This document shows positions 32,989 to 41,767 of a stretch of 46,336 nt of DNA, piece by piece; within the stretch, counting starts at the first letter, position 1; each line of letters begins with the position of its first letter. The notes under the pieces are model-generated. The model saw nothing but the letters and a program-made list of their open reading frames with translations. It ran no database searches and was not told the origin of the DNA. The position numbers and the translations under genes are program-made. Origin of the DNA: DATJUF01 sp035524095 (GTDB lineage: Bacteria > Desulfobacterota > Binatia > Binatales > Binataceae); the NCBI GenBank assembly GCA_035524095.1, contig DATKPK010000182.1:1-46336 (forward strand). Reading direction: 5' to 3'.

Positions 32989-34095
32989 CTAGTTGAGGTC
33001 CAATCCATATAATCGAGTGGCATTCTCAAGCACTATCTTTTTAGTGATTGCTTCCGGAACACCGTCGAAATTCTGCTCGATGGTCTCGAGTGAGTTCGGG
33101 AAAGTGGAATCGGCGTGAGGAAAGTCTGAAGCCCACATATAATTGTCTGCGCCAAAGAATTTCCACGTGGCTGGTCCAAGCGCGTCGTCCTGAAAGGTCG
33201 CCCAGACGTTGCGCTTGACATAATTACTGGGCTTGAGTGGTAGACGCTTCGCTGCGGCGATCTTGGAATTGACGTGATCGAGCCGATTAACCCAGTTCGG
33301 AATCCAGCCGACGTCGTTTTCAGCGGATACGATTTTTAGTTCAGGAAAGCGTTCGAAGACACCGCCATATACCAGCCGCGTGATGCATTGCTCGACAACG
33401 TGAATGATGTGAATTTGCATATCGGCGGCAGTGGGCATCGCGGGCGTCAACGGCATGCCAGAAACCAGCGGCTTGTGCAGCGAGATAGGCATGTTCGCCT
33501 CGATGGCGGCGCGCCAGAGCGGGTCGAAGCTCGAATCACTGTAAGCTACGTCAGTGTTGCCGGACGCGAGAACGAGCAGGCCCTTCAAACCGAGTTTCGC
33601 GCAGCGATCGATCTCTGAGACGTCCGGTAGATCAGCGAGTGAGTAAAGGCCAATCCCGATCAAACGTTTTGGCGCATGCGCGCAGAACTCGGCGAGCCAG
33701 TCGTTGTAGACACGCAGGCAGGCCCGCTGAAGCTCGCGATCCTTCAGATTGAACAGAACGATGCCCAGCGTCGAATAGAGCACTTCGGCGACGACGCCGT
33801 CGAGGTCTTGATCTTTCAGCCGCTCGACCGGATCCCAGCCGCTAGGACGCGCCGCTTCGTAGCCATGATTCATGTGATCGCGCAATTCCTGGCCGCTCTT
33901 GCCGGCAGCAAATCCTGCCGCGACCGACATCGGATGAATGCCTGGTCCGACAAAAAGATATGCCGGCCCACTGCTTTTGTCGTTTTTGACGACGCGTGGC
34001 GCCTGCTCACGGAAGCGGGCGTCGAGTCGCCGAACCCACAGATCGCCGGGTTCAGTCATATGAGAATCCGCCGACATGACTTTCAGCTTCGTCAT
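32989..34095 (-). CDS. Metal-dependent amidohydrolase, ACMSD-like
   Basis: From ATG 34095 (AGGAG 8 nt upstream) this is a 368-residue TIM-barrel amidohydrolase of the amidohydrolase_2 (COG2159) type. SADSH near the N-terminus gives the metal pair around Asp10 and His12, then the later HIIHVVEQCITRLVYGGVFERFPELK, AENDVGWIPNWVNRLDH and MWASDFPHADSTFPNS blocks. This pattern (ASDFPH) is that of decarboxylases or hydrolases acting on 2-amino-3-carboxymuconate-semialdehyde-like compounds. The frame opens at 34125 but the extra residues overlap the upstream gene. Substrate not assignable. Confidence 0.9.
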   Translation of the reverse strand: MTKLKVMSADSHMTEPGDLWVRRLDARFREQAPRVVKNDKSSGPAYLFVGPGIHPMSVAAGFAAGKSGQELRDHMNHGYEAARPSGWDPVERLKDQDLDGVVAEVLYSTLGIVLFNLKDRELQRACLRVYNDWLAEFCAHAPKRLIGIGLYSLADLPDVSEIDRCAKLGLKGLLVLASGNTDVAYSDSSFDPLWRAAIEANMPISLHKPLVSGMPLTPAMPTAADMQIHIIHVVEQCITRLVYGGVFERFPELKIVSAENDVGWIPNWVNRLDHVNSKIAAAKRLPLKPSNYVKRNVWATFQDDALGPATWKFFGADNYMWASDFPHADSTFPNSLETIEQNFDGVPEAITKKIVLENATRLYGLDLN

Positions 34096-34121
34096 CGTGA
34101 AACTCCTGTTAACAGGCTGCT

Positions 34122-35822
34122 TCAACTCAAAGACGTACCCGAGCGCAGCACGCGTCCGGGCAGGGCGCCGCTATGCTGACCGTCTTCAAATAAGACGCTG
34201 CCGTTGACGATAGTATATTTGACACCTTGCGCTTCAGTGACGAGACGGCGGCCACCGCCGGGAAGATCAAAGCGGATTTCCGGCCGCTCGGGACAAGCGA
34301 TTCGATCAAAATCGAAGATTGCGATATCGGCGGCCATTCCAGGGTTCAAAACACCGCGATTGCTCATGCCGAAGAAGGCGGCGGGCTCTGATGTGATGCG
34401 CTTAATCGCGTGCTCCAATGAGAGCGCATGGTTCTCGCGCACGAAAGTCCCGATCAAGTACGTGGGATAACCGGCGTTGCAGAGCATATCGACATGCGCG
34501 CCGCCGTCCGAAATGCCGATCATTGTGCGGGGGTCGCTGAATTTGCGCGCGACGCGCTCCTCGTTGATATCCAGCAGCGGCATCATATAGACGAGATTGA
34601 GATCATCTTCGATTGCCAGATCGAAGAACGTATCGAGTGGATCTGCCCCTCGAACGCTCGCAACTTCGGCGACCGTTCGCCATTCGAGCGGCTTGAGCGC
34701 CGGCGAGACCGCTTCTTTAATCGTGGCGCGATTCCAGAGATCGTCAAGAACTGCACGGCGCTTCAACTCTTCACTAAAGACGCGGCGGAAATCAGGATCT
34801 GCATAGACGCCCTTCTGTGCGTCAGTGGATTTGTCGCTGAAGACCGGCTTCATCGAGTTCATGCTCGCAAACAGGAATGGATTGCGCAGGTTGAATTCGA
34901 CTATCAAAGGGCGCGCGGCGACTTGCGGTACGCATCCGCGAGCGAGCAGCGGCGCAATCTTTTCGAGTGTTTCGAGCCAGGCGTTCGGTTGATCGTCGCG
35001 ATCACGCAGGTTGAGCCAGGTCACCGGGCGGCCGCTGGCGCTGGAAAGCAAATCCAGCAACGCATATTCCTTGTCAGAGACAGTGCTCGGCTGTTTAGTC
35101 AGCGCAATTTCGATGATGCCGCGCTGATAGTCATTCAGGACACCGGCATAGGAACGCAGTTCATCGTTACTGGCTAGGCGGCAGGCGAGCGGCTGCGCCT
35201 TATAGCCGAGATGCTGCGGCATCACTGTCAGCGAAAAGCCGAACGCTCCGGCGCCGATCGCCTGATGCAACAACGCGCGGATTTGTGCGGTCTCGTCTGC
35301 CGATGCGGCCCGTTTCATCGCCTCGTCGCCCATCACCCATTGCCGAAAGGGCGAGAGTGCGGCGAGGAATCCAACGTTGATCCCAACACCGCGGCGCTCA
35401 GCCGCGTCCATGTATTGTGGAAAGGTCTCCCAATCCCAAGTCAGTCCTTCATTCAAGACTTCATAAGGGATGGCCTCGACGTGAACCAGATTCCAAGTCG
35501 CGATATCGCGTTCAGTGGGCCTGCACGGTGCGAGGCCAACACCGCAGTTGCCCATGATCACGGAAGTGACGCCGTGCCATGAGGAGCAAGAGACGAGAGG
35601 ATCCCAGCAGATCTGCGCGTCGTAATGTGTATGGGGATCGATGAAGCCCGGCGAAACAACGAGGCCCTTGGCGTCGATGACGCGCTCCGCGTTACCGTTA
35701 ATCGTTCCGCGGGCATCGATCGCGCTGATTCGCCCGCCGTCTATGGCGAGATCGGCTTCGCGCGGAGATGCACCCGTACCGTCGACGATGGTTCCGTTGC
35801 GGATAATCAGATCATGCGGCAT
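34122..35822 (-). CDS. D-aminoacylase/N-acyl-D-amino-acid deacylase-type amidohydrolase
   Basis: A 566-residue amidohydrolase. The metal motif GFIDPHTHYDAQ is at 59-70 (His64, His66), then VTSVIMGNCGVGLAPCRPTERD at about 84-105, which is characteristic of D-aminoacylase/dihydroorotase-like proteins. The late GISDGGAHVDMLCNAGYPTYLIG is the second metal region. The C-terminal part closes with the amidohydrolase composite domain. It would hydrolyse an N-acyl-D-amino acid or similar amide. It heads the minus-strand block, with the amidohydrolase gene starting 27 nt downstream. Both amidohydrolases together with LLM and hydrolases suggest a nitrogen-containing substrate. Confidence 0.92.
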   Translation of the reverse strand: MPHDLIIRNGTIVDGTGASPREADLAIDGGRISAIDARGTINGNAERVIDAKGLVVSPGFIDPHTHYDAQICWDPLVSCSSWHGVTSVIMGNCGVGLAPCRPTERDIATWNLVHVEAIPYEVLNEGLTWDWETFPQYMDAAERRGVGINVGFLAALSPFRQWVMGDEAMKRAASADETAQIRALLHQAIGAGAFGFSLTVMPQHLGYKAQPLACRLASNDELRSYAGVLNDYQRGIIEIALTKQPSTVSDKEYALLDLLSSASGRPVTWLNLRDRDDQPNAWLETLEKIAPLLARGCVPQVAARPLIVEFNLRNPFLFASMNSMKPVFSDKSTDAQKGVYADPDFRRVFSEELKRRAVLDDLWNRATIKEAVSPALKPLEWRTVAEVASVRGADPLDTFFDLAIEDDLNLVYMMPLLDINEERVARKFSDPRTMIGISDGGAHVDMLCNAGYPTYLIGTFVRENHALSLEHAIKRITSEPAAFFGMSNRGVLNPGMAADIAIFDFDRIACPERPEIRFDLPGGGRRLVTEAQGVKYTIVNGSVLFEDGQHSGALPGRVLRSGTSLS

Positions 35823-35916
35823 GCGAAGCCCCTTCCCTTCTTGCGGCTATCCAAGCGCTCTTCTTCTGCTAAGCCCGTGAGACCGTTGATGTCAAGCTGG
35901 AGGCAAATGGCTGAGG

Positions 35917-35945
35917 TTGACACTTTGAGGAGGCGGACCTATCCT
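35917..35945 (+). promoter_or_regulatory. Strong sigma70-type promoter of rpsU
   Basis: A perfect -35 TTGACA at 35917-35922, a 17-nt spacer and -10 TATCCT at 35940-35945. It lies about 25-30 nt upstream of the rpsU start, with GGAGGG before the ATG at 35978. The near-consensus elements fit a highly expressed ribosomal protein gene. It is divergent from the D-aminoacylase-like gene. Confidence 0.65.
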
Positions 35946-35977
35946 CAGGGGTCTAATTTGACGCCAAGCGGAGGGTT

Positions 35978-36175
35978 ATGGAAATCAGGGTCGAAGGTTC
36001 CCTTGACCAGGCGATGCGCGCATTGAAGCGCAAGCTTGCCAAAGAGGGAGTGTTTAAGGAGATGAAGAAAAGGGCTTTCTATGAAAAGCCCAGTGTTCGC
36101 CGTAAGCGTAAGCGTTCCGAGGCTCAGCGTCGGCGCCGGAAGGAACAGCGGCGGCGGCGTGCCTCCGCGATGTAG
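35978..36175 (+). CDS. rpsU: Small ribosomal subunit protein bS21
   Basis: A 65-residue, very basic protein. It starts MEIRVEGSLDQAMRALKRKL, has KEGVFKEMKKRAFYEKPSVRRKRKRS, and ends in Arg-rich RRRRKEQRRRR tracts, all typical of S21. Length is right for the family (60-70). It binds the 30S subunit near the anti-Shine-Dalgarno and helps start-site selection. GGAGGG before the ATG and the strong promoter above fit high expression. It is isolated here, not near dnaG/rpoD as in Escherichia coli. Confidence 0.97.
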   Translation: MEIRVEGSLDQAMRALKRKLAKEGVFKEMKKRAFYEKPSVRRKRKRSEAQRRRRKEQRRRRASAM

Positions 36176-36263
36176 TTTTTCAGCCTCGCCAGCCTTTCCC
36201 GCAGTTTTTCTGTAGAAAGTTCGAAAGTAGTTCGAGCCTTAGGGTTGGGCGTACGAAAATGGC

Positions 36264-37046
36264 TCAACTCGCGAGTGCGATCAGCACAGCAGTCTCGACC
36301 ATCTCACCCGCCGCGCCGATTAGGTCGCCAGTGATACCGCCGAGCCATCGGCGGTAGAATCCGCGTAATCCTAGCGTAATCACGACCGCAGTTAGCGCTG
36401 CGCGTACCGCGCAGCGCCCGAGCAACGGAACCATTGCGATAACTGCGATGATTGTCGCAACGCGCAAGCTCCGAGCGGCGCCGCGCTTAAGAAGGGGGAT
36501 CCCGGCACCTTGCTCGCGCAGGTATTCGAGGCCGTAACCGATGCCGGTCATGGCCCATCGCGCGAGACCAGGAGCCGCGTATATCGCGGCGTAACGCTGC
36601 CATCCGTGCGCGTTCGCGAGGGCCGCTATTTTGAGACCAATCACGAAAATCAGTGCGACACTGCCAAAGGTTCCGATATGGCTATCCCGAAGGATGGCGA
36701 GTGCGCGCTCGTGATCGGCGCGAGCGCCAAGCGCATCGGCGGTGTCGGCGAGGCCGTCGAGATGGAGCGCGCCGGTGACGATCGCGAGCGTCATGACAAT
36801 CAGCGATGACCGAAGCAGCGGGGCGAAAAGCCCGGCGAGAATACGATCTTCAGCGCAAAGAACGAGGCCGAGGGCAAAGCCGACAAGCGGGAACCATCCA
36901 AAGGCGGCAGCTTGGTCTTCGGGACTAGCGAGAGCACCGGGACCGATCGGGAGAATCGTCAGAAAGCTGGCGGCGAGGCGGATTTGGAGCAAGCGGCGCG
37001 CGATGGAATAGGTGCGCGATATGCCCGGTTCGTCCGAGTCGCTCAT
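36264..37046 (-). CDS. cobS: Adenosylcobinamide-GDP ribazoletransferase (cobalamin synthase)
   Basis: A 260-residue polytopic membrane protein. The segment FLTILPIGP at the N-terminus, GWFPLVGFALGLVLC and GALHLDGLADTADALGARADHERALAILRDSHIGTFG match the CobS fold, in which the acidic DGLADTADALGA region binds Mg and the nucleotide. It joins adenosylcobinamide-GDP to alpha-ribazole in the inner membrane, the last step of cobalamin assembly. Its start overlaps the cobT stop by ATGA. It ends the tpx-bluB-cobT-cobS block. Confidence 0.95.
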   Translation of the reverse strand: MSDSDEPGISRTYSIARRLLQIRLAASFLTILPIGPGALASPEDQAAAFGWFPLVGFALGLVLCAEDRILAGLFAPLLRSSLIVMTLAIVTGALHLDGLADTADALGARADHERALAILRDSHIGTFGSVALIFVIGLKIAALANAHGWQRYAAIYAAPGLARWAMTGIGYGLEYLREQGAGIPLLKRGAARSLRVATIIAVIAMVPLLGRCAVRAALTAVVITLGLRGFYRRWLGGITGDLIGAAGEMVETAVLIALAS

Positions 37047-38107
37047 CGAGTTTTTTCCGAGACGCTGGCGCTAGCAAACGTCGCCATCTCAGCGTAGAGG
37101 GCAAGCGCGCTCTGAATCAGGTTCATCGCGAGCGCGGCGCCGGACCCCTCGCCCAAGCGCATTTCGAGGTCGAGCAGGGGGCGGACACCCCATAAATCGA
37201 GAACGCGTGTGTGGCCGCCTTCAGCGCCTCGATGGCCGAAAAACAGGTGGTCTCGGATGCCCGGAGACAAGCGGTCGGCGACGGCCGCGGCAGCAGCGGC
37301 GATGTAGCCGTCAACCATGACGGGGATGCGGCAGGCGGCGCCGGCAAGGCATACCCCCGCCATTGCTGCGATTTCAAAACCGCCGACAGCGCCGAGGATA
37401 GAGAGACCATCGCCAAGACTGTCGCGATGGAGTTCCAAAGCGGCGGTTACAACCTCGGCTTTGCGACGGAGGCCAGCGTCATCGAGACCGGTCCCGCGTC
37501 CAACTATATCAGCGGGCTTGATGCCCGTGGTGGCGCTCAGAATCGCGGCAGCAGAGGTGCTGTTGCCAATACCCATCTCGCCGATACCGACGAGGGTGAC
37601 GCCGTTACCCACGAGTTGGTTAAGTGTGGTGATGCCCGCTTCGACCGCAGTGCGGGCCTCGTCGAGGTTCATCGCAGGGCCATGAAGGAAGTTGCGAGTG
37701 CCGGGACCGATGCGCTGGTAAATTACGCGCGGTAACGGGGCAGAACCGCTGTCAGCGGCAACGCCGACATCGGTGACGACCAGGTCATAGCCGAAGCGGC
37801 GAGTCAGCACGCTGATGGCTGCGCCGCCAGCCGCGATATTGCGCAGCATCTCCAAGGTGACGGCTTGCGGATAGGCGCTGACGCCTTCGTCCACGATCCC
37901 ATGGTCGGCTGCGAAGAGCGTGACGGCTGCACGGCCAGATCGGGCTGAAGGATCATGGCGAATCGCAGCGTAGCGCTCGGCTACCGTTTCGAGATAGCCC
38001 AAGCTCCCGCGTGGCTTGGTCAGTGAGTCGAGGCGGTGGGTGGCGGCGCTGGCGGCGGCCGCGTCGGGACGCGCGATAGCTCCGAGGGTAGTTTCGAGGA
38101 GGCTCAT
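37043..38107 (-). CDS. cobT: Nicotinate-nucleotide-dimethylbenzimidazole phosphoribosyltransferase
   Basis: A 354-residue CobT. Hallmarks are DSLTKPRGSLGYLETVAERYAA at about 27-48, LFAADHGIVDEGVSAYPQAVT, GEMGIGNSTSAAAI, and the C-terminal catalytic Glu in GHRGAEGGHTRVLD (about Glu296). It makes alpha-ribazole phosphate from nicotinate mononucleotide and dimethylbenzimidazole. It lies between bluB (11 nt upstream) and cobS (ATGA overlap), so the DMB lower-ligand synthesis and attachment enzymes are made in pathway order. The length is normal for the family. Confidence 0.97.
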   Translation of the reverse strand: MSLLETTLGAIARPDAAAASAATHRLDSLTKPRGSLGYLETVAERYAAIRHDPSARSGRAAVTLFAADHGIVDEGVSAYPQAVTLEMLRNIAAGGAAISVLTRRFGYDLVVTDVGVAADSGSAPLPRVIYQRIGPGTRNFLHGPAMNLDEARTAVEAGITTLNQLVGNGVTLVGIGEMGIGNSTSAAAILSATTGIKPADIVGRGTGLDDAGLRRKAEVVTAALELHRDSLGDGLSILGAVGGFEIAAMAGVCLAGAACRIPVMVDGYIAAAAAAVADRLSPGIRDHLFFGHRGAEGGHTRVLDLWGVRPLLDLEMRLGEGSGAALAMNLIQSALALYAEMATFASASVSEKTR

Positions 38108-38118
38108 CTGAGGCGGCG

Positions 38119-38988
38119 TCAGGGTTTTGACGGCACTGCACCGAGCGAATGAGAATCGTGCTGAGGCGATGCGGCCGCCGAGCCATTAGCCTCAGCGGTC
38201 GAGCTGTCAAGATGCCAATCTGGAAACAGATCACGCCAGATGGCGGGACCCTGCACCAGCTCGGCGAGCGACGGACGGCCGTCGGCCGCGGCCAGATCAT
38301 CGCGCTGCGCCCACGACTCAAAATGAATGAGCGATCGTGGCGGAATGCGCGAGGCCCATTCGGCGCTTTGAAGAAGCGGCTGGGCTGGGAAATCGTCCGT
38401 ATAGCCAACGCACAGGTAAGCGATAGGGATCACGTGTTCTGGGATCGCAAAAATTTGTCGGATGTCCTCGTTGCGGAGGATGCTGACCCAGCCGACGCCG
38501 ACGCCCTCTGCACGCGCCGCAAGCCATAAGTTCCCCACGGCGAGGCAGGCCGAATAAATCTCGACCTCGCGGATACTGGTTTTCCCAAGGATCGCGAGGC
38601 CATCGCGGTCAGGCTCGCAGGTGATGATGAGGTTGAGCGGGGCCTCGAGGATGCCTTCGAGCTTGAGGCTCAGAAACTTTTGCCGGCGCGCGCCGATGAA
38701 TTGTCCCGCATTCCTCGCCCGTTCCTCTGCGAAGATTGTTTGGACTTTGCTGCGTCGATCCAAGTCTCGCACGATGATGAAATCCCACGGCTGTGTGAAG
38801 CCAACGCTGGCCGAGTGATGGGCAGCGACGATCATGCGCGCTAGGATCTCGTCGGGCACTGGATCTGGGCGAAAATGGCGAATGTCACGGCGGCGAAAGA
38901 TCGCTTCGTAAAGACCCCGACGGTAGGTATCGGGGAGCGCATGGCGGCGCAAATGGGACGGCTTGCCCTTAGCGTGGTTGGATCGCAA
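38119..38988 (-). CDS. bluB: 5,6-dimethylbenzimidazole synthase
   Basis: A 289-residue BluB, a nitroreductase-fold flavin destructase that turns FMNH2 and oxygen into DMB. Visible are RAIFRRRDIRHFRPDPVPDE-type sequence at about 29-46, AHHSASVGFTQPWDFIIVRD, EILEAPLNLIIT-type and the late GVGVGWVSILRNEDIRQIFAIPEHVIPIAYLCVGY, the BluB signature. The start is uncertain: the frame opens with TTG at 38988, and no ATG lies before the conserved core; TTG at codon 13 is an alternative. It is 11 nt upstream of cobT. An oxygen-dependent enzyme here implies aerobic or microaerobic growth. Confidence 0.95.
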   Translation of the reverse strand: MRSNHAKGKPSHLRRHALPDTYRRGLYEAIFRRRDIRHFRPDPVPDEILARMIVAAHHSASVGFTQPWDFIIVRDLDRRSKVQTIFAEERARNAGQFIGARRQKFLSLKLEGILEAPLNLIITCEPDRDGLAILGKTSIREVEIYSACLAVGNLWLAARAEGVGVGWVSILRNEDIRQIFAIPEHVIPIAYLCVGYTDDFPAQPLLQSAEWASRIPPRSLIHFESWAQRDDLAAADGRPSLAELVQGPAIWRDLFPDWHLDSSTAEANGSAAASPQHDSHSLGAVPSKP

Positions 38989-39015
38989 ATGCGTACCGTT
39001 GGGAGCGCAGGAAGT

Positions 39016-39037
39016 GGGGCGAAGCTGGCTTCGCCCC
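39016..39037 (-). terminator. Hairpin between tpx and bluB
   Basis: A perfect 9-bp stem GGGGCGAAG/CTTCGCCCC with a CTGG loop lies 16 nt after the tpx stop and about 30 nt before the bluB start. No clear U-run follows on the minus strand, so it may attenuate or partially terminate rather than fully stop transcription from tpx, or protect the tpx mRNA end. Confidence 0.5.
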
Positions 39038-39052
39038 GAGCGAGGATTCGAT

Positions 39053-39574
39053 TCAGGCCGCAGCCTTGCGGGCGGCTTCGAGGACGGCCTCGAAATTCGG
39101 CTGGCTGGCGACTTCCTTGACGTATTCGGCGTAGGTCACCTTGTCGTTTTTGTCGACGACAAAGACGGCGCGCGCCAGCAGATGGAGTTCCTTGATTAGC
39201 GTGCCGTAGGCTTCGCCCGCCTTGGCACCGCGATAATCGCTGAGTGTCGTCACCTTGTCGACACCGGCTGCCCCACACCACCGAGCCTGCGCGAACGGCA
39301 AGTCGAGCGATACCACCAGCACTTGCACATCGCCCGGCAGCTTGGCGGCTTCTTCGTTAAAGCGGCGAGTTTCGGCGTCGCATACAGGGGTATCAACGGA
39401 CGGAATCGTCGCGATGATTTTGACTTTGCCCTTGAAGTCGCTTGAGTTAACCGCCTTGAGACCGGCGCCAACCAGCGTGAAGTCCGGCGCGTGGTCGCCG
39501 ACCTTGATTTCGGGGCCGACAAGCGTCATCGGATTGCCGCGCATCGTAACCGCGCCCTGTCGTTCTTGAGCCAT
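39053..39574 (-). CDS. tpx: Thiol peroxidase (atypical 2-Cys peroxiredoxin)
   Basis: From ATG 39574 (GGAG 8 nt upstream; the frame opens with GTG 39577) this is 173 residues. The peroxidatic cysteine is in PSVDTPVCDAETRRFN (about Cys65) and the resolving cysteine in AQARWCGAAGV (about Cys100), the spacing of Tpx. It also has APDFTLVGAGLKAVNSSDF and the C-terminal VDKNDKVTYAEYVKEVASQPNF. It reduces peroxides with thioredoxin. It is upstream of bluB; whether the peroxide from BluB's flavin chemistry is its target is speculation. Confidence 0.96.
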   Translation of the reverse strand: MAQERQGAVTMRGNPMTLVGPEIKVGDHAPDFTLVGAGLKAVNSSDFKGKVKIIATIPSVDTPVCDAETRRFNEEAAKLPGDVQVLVVSLDLPFAQARWCGAAGVDKVTTLSDYRGAKAGEAYGTLIKELHLLARAVFVVDKNDKVTYAEYVKEVASQPNFEAVLEAARKAAA

Positions 39575-39663
39575 CACAGAATCTCCTTGTCACATGTACA
39601 AATCGTGGTCAGTTTGGGTCTCCGACTCTAACCGCTCCGTCCAGCGGCGTAAATATCCACTGA

Positions 39664-41457
39664 TTAGCCCCGCAGCAAAGCGCTGGGGGCGCGGTTGTTG
39701 GCTTCGATTGGGGGCGCGGCTGATAAATCCAATACCCGGTTGTGGAATTTGCGTAAGCTCGGCCGGTGCCCAATGCTGATGAACGCCATTGGGCGGCGGG
39801 CAAGTTGCCCATACAAGCGCTCTTCAGAGTCAACGTCGAGCGCACTTGTGGCCTCGTCGAGAATCGCGAAGCGCGGCCGGTGGAGCAGGAGCCGAGCGAA
39901 GGCTAGCCGCTGCTGTTCCCCGCCCGATAAAACGTCTGCCCAGTTTAATTCGGCGTCGAGGCCGCCAAACTGTTCGGGCAGATGAGCGAGATCGACTTCC
40001 CCAAGCACCTCCAGCAGAGCTGTGTCGCTCATCTCGCTGGAACGCGGATATTGGATCTGATGGCGAATCGAACCTAGGATCAGATAAGGGTTTTGCGGCA
40101 TGAACATAATCTCATCGACTGACGGCCGCTGGATTCTCCCGCTACCGAAGCTCCAAAGCCCCGCTATAGCTCGCATCAATGAGGTTTTGCCGACGCCCGT
40201 CGGACCGGTAAGCAGAAGTGTGTCGCCCTCAGCGACCGCAAGCGAGAGATTCTGCTGCAGGACGCGTGTGCAATCCGGTGTGGTCAGGGTGACGTTTTCC
40301 AGCGCAATCCGCGCATCATCCTCGACCAGTTCGATTTGGCGTCTGTCATCGCTTGGCTCGCTCGCAGCACTTTTGCAGGCCTCCTCGAAGGCCGCCAGCC
40401 GATTGACTACGGATGCATAGTCGGTCAGTGCCTGGAATTGATCGACGATTAACGCGAGCGAGCTCTGCAGCACGGAAAAGGCATAGGCCGCCTGAGTGAA
40501 TTCACCCAGTTGGAAGCGGCCTGAAAAATACGCCGCAGCTAGGACGAAGTATGGCACCAGGCCGGCAGCATTGTCGAAGGCCGCAGTGAAAAGGGTCAAA
40601 TGACGCTGCCAGAGCAGGAGCTGTTCGAAATTATCAATCACGTGGGCAAAGCGCCGCCGTAGTTGCTGAGCCTCGTCGACTGCGCCGTCGTACAGAGCAA
40701 TCGCTTCGGCATTGTCGCGGGCGTGGACCAAAGCGAACCGATAGTCAGCCTCGAACCGTTGCTGATTGAAATTGATCACTACCAAGCGGCGGCCAATGAC
40801 AGTCGCCAACCAGGTGCCTATCAGTGAATAGCCGATCAAAGAAACGGCGAGCGATCGCGAGATTGCCCATAGGATGCCAAAGAACGTCAGCGCCGTTACG
40901 ATCGCCTGCAACACCGTCATCGAGTAGTTGAGCGCACCAGCAGTGAAGCGGTTGATGTCTTCGCTGATCCGTTGGTCGGGATTATCGACTTTATGGTCGC
41001 GCATGATGCGGTCGAGGGCGTTGTGCCGCAGCATGTTTCGCGCGAATGTTTCCGTCATCCAGTCGCGCCAATCAATCCCGAGCAATCCGCTTATGTACGG
41101 ATAAAACGCGGCTATCGGCACAAACAGCACGATCCAAAGGACGAACAACATCAATAGGTGATGAAAACGGGCAGCATCCTTTGCCTGCAGCGCATTCATG
41201 ACGTCGCGCGATACATAGCTGAAAACCGCCTGCATCCCGACTGTGCCGAGACTCAGCAATGTCATGATTGTTATTAGTAAAGCTGCCTTGGCGCGCCTTT
41301 CGGACGCCCAATAAGGCCAGATCAATCGCGACAGGCGCTTCCAAAAGAGGCGATCAAACCGGTCAGAATTGGCGCTTGGGGGTTCGGCGTCGGTTACCGG
41401 CGAATTGATATTCATCGCCGATTCTTCGATTCGTGAGGCCTTAGTCTGCTCCTGCAT
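39664..41457 (-). CDS. SbmA/BacA-like fused ABC transporter (permease plus ATPase)
   Basis: A 597-residue half-transporter. An SbmA/BacA-type membrane domain with about six TM helices fills residues 40-345 (FWKRLSRLIWPYW at the start, then IDWRDWMTETFARN and DNPDQRISEDINRFT, the latter typical of this family). The ATPase domain follows with Walker A LTGPTGVGKTSLMRAIAGLW, signature LSGGEQQRLAFARLLL and Walker B RFAILDEATSALD. This ABCD/YddA-like architecture imports peptides or exports very-long-chain fatty acyl-CoA in various bacteria. The start is ATG 41457, though Met15 (41415) is also possible. It works as a homodimer. Confidence 0.92.
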   Translation of the reverse strand: MQEQTKASRIEESAMNINSPVTDAEPPSANSDRFDRLFWKRLSRLIWPYWASERRAKAALLITIMTLLSLGTVGMQAVFSYVSRDVMNALQAKDAARFHHLLMLFVLWIVLFVPIAAFYPYISGLLGIDWRDWMTETFARNMLRHNALDRIMRDHKVDNPDQRISEDINRFTAGALNYSMTVLQAIVTALTFFGILWAISRSLAVSLIGYSLIGTWLATVIGRRLVVINFNQQRFEADYRFALVHARDNAEAIALYDGAVDEAQQLRRRFAHVIDNFEQLLLWQRHLTLFTAAFDNAAGLVPYFVLAAAYFSGRFQLGEFTQAAYAFSVLQSSLALIVDQFQALTDYASVVNRLAAFEEACKSAASEPSDDRRQIELVEDDARIALENVTLTTPDCTRVLQQNLSLAVAEGDTLLLTGPTGVGKTSLMRAIAGLWSFGSGRIQRPSVDEIMFMPQNPYLILGSIRHQIQYPRSSEMSDTALLEVLGEVDLAHLPEQFGGLDAELNWADVLSGGEQQRLAFARLLLHRPRFAILDEATSALDVDSEERLYGQLARRPMAFISIGHRPSLRKFHNRVLDLSAAPPIEANNRAPSALLRG

Positions 41458-41767
41458 GCTAGTGAGACGCCGCGCAACCTATTTGGCTTCAAAAACCGAG
41501 GGAGACCGTAGGTATGGACGGTAAGCCGTTGGTACTGGATCGGCATGAGATTAAGGCTCGCTGACATCTTTCAGCCAGACGAGAACGGGATGCTTCGCGC
41601 CGCCGATTTGGAGCTCGTCGGGGATCAGTTCGCAGACTCTGGAACCACGGTCTCAGAGTTTACGCACAGCGGTCTCGATTCGCATCTGTACAGTCCGCAA
41701 GCGAGACTTGGGGCAGCCCGCGCTACGATGCGAGAATGATAAAAACAATGGATAAGGATTAAGGCGA
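41458..41767. other. Intergenic stretch between the ABC transporter gene and uppP-like gene
   Basis: 310 bp with no supported gene. A 64-codon plus-strand frame at 41545-41739 has no family resemblance and is judged chance. The ABC gene's promoter should lie here because its start is at the low end of the region on the minus strand. Confidence 0.4.

Noticed and set aside
38989..39052. Cobalamin riboswitch before bluB
   Set aside because: The gap to tpx is only 64 nt and holds just the 9-bp hairpin; the conserved riboswitch box was not seen.
41545..41739. 64-codon plus-strand ORF between the ABC transporter and uppP genes
   Set aside because: No ribosome-binding site and no family resemblance.
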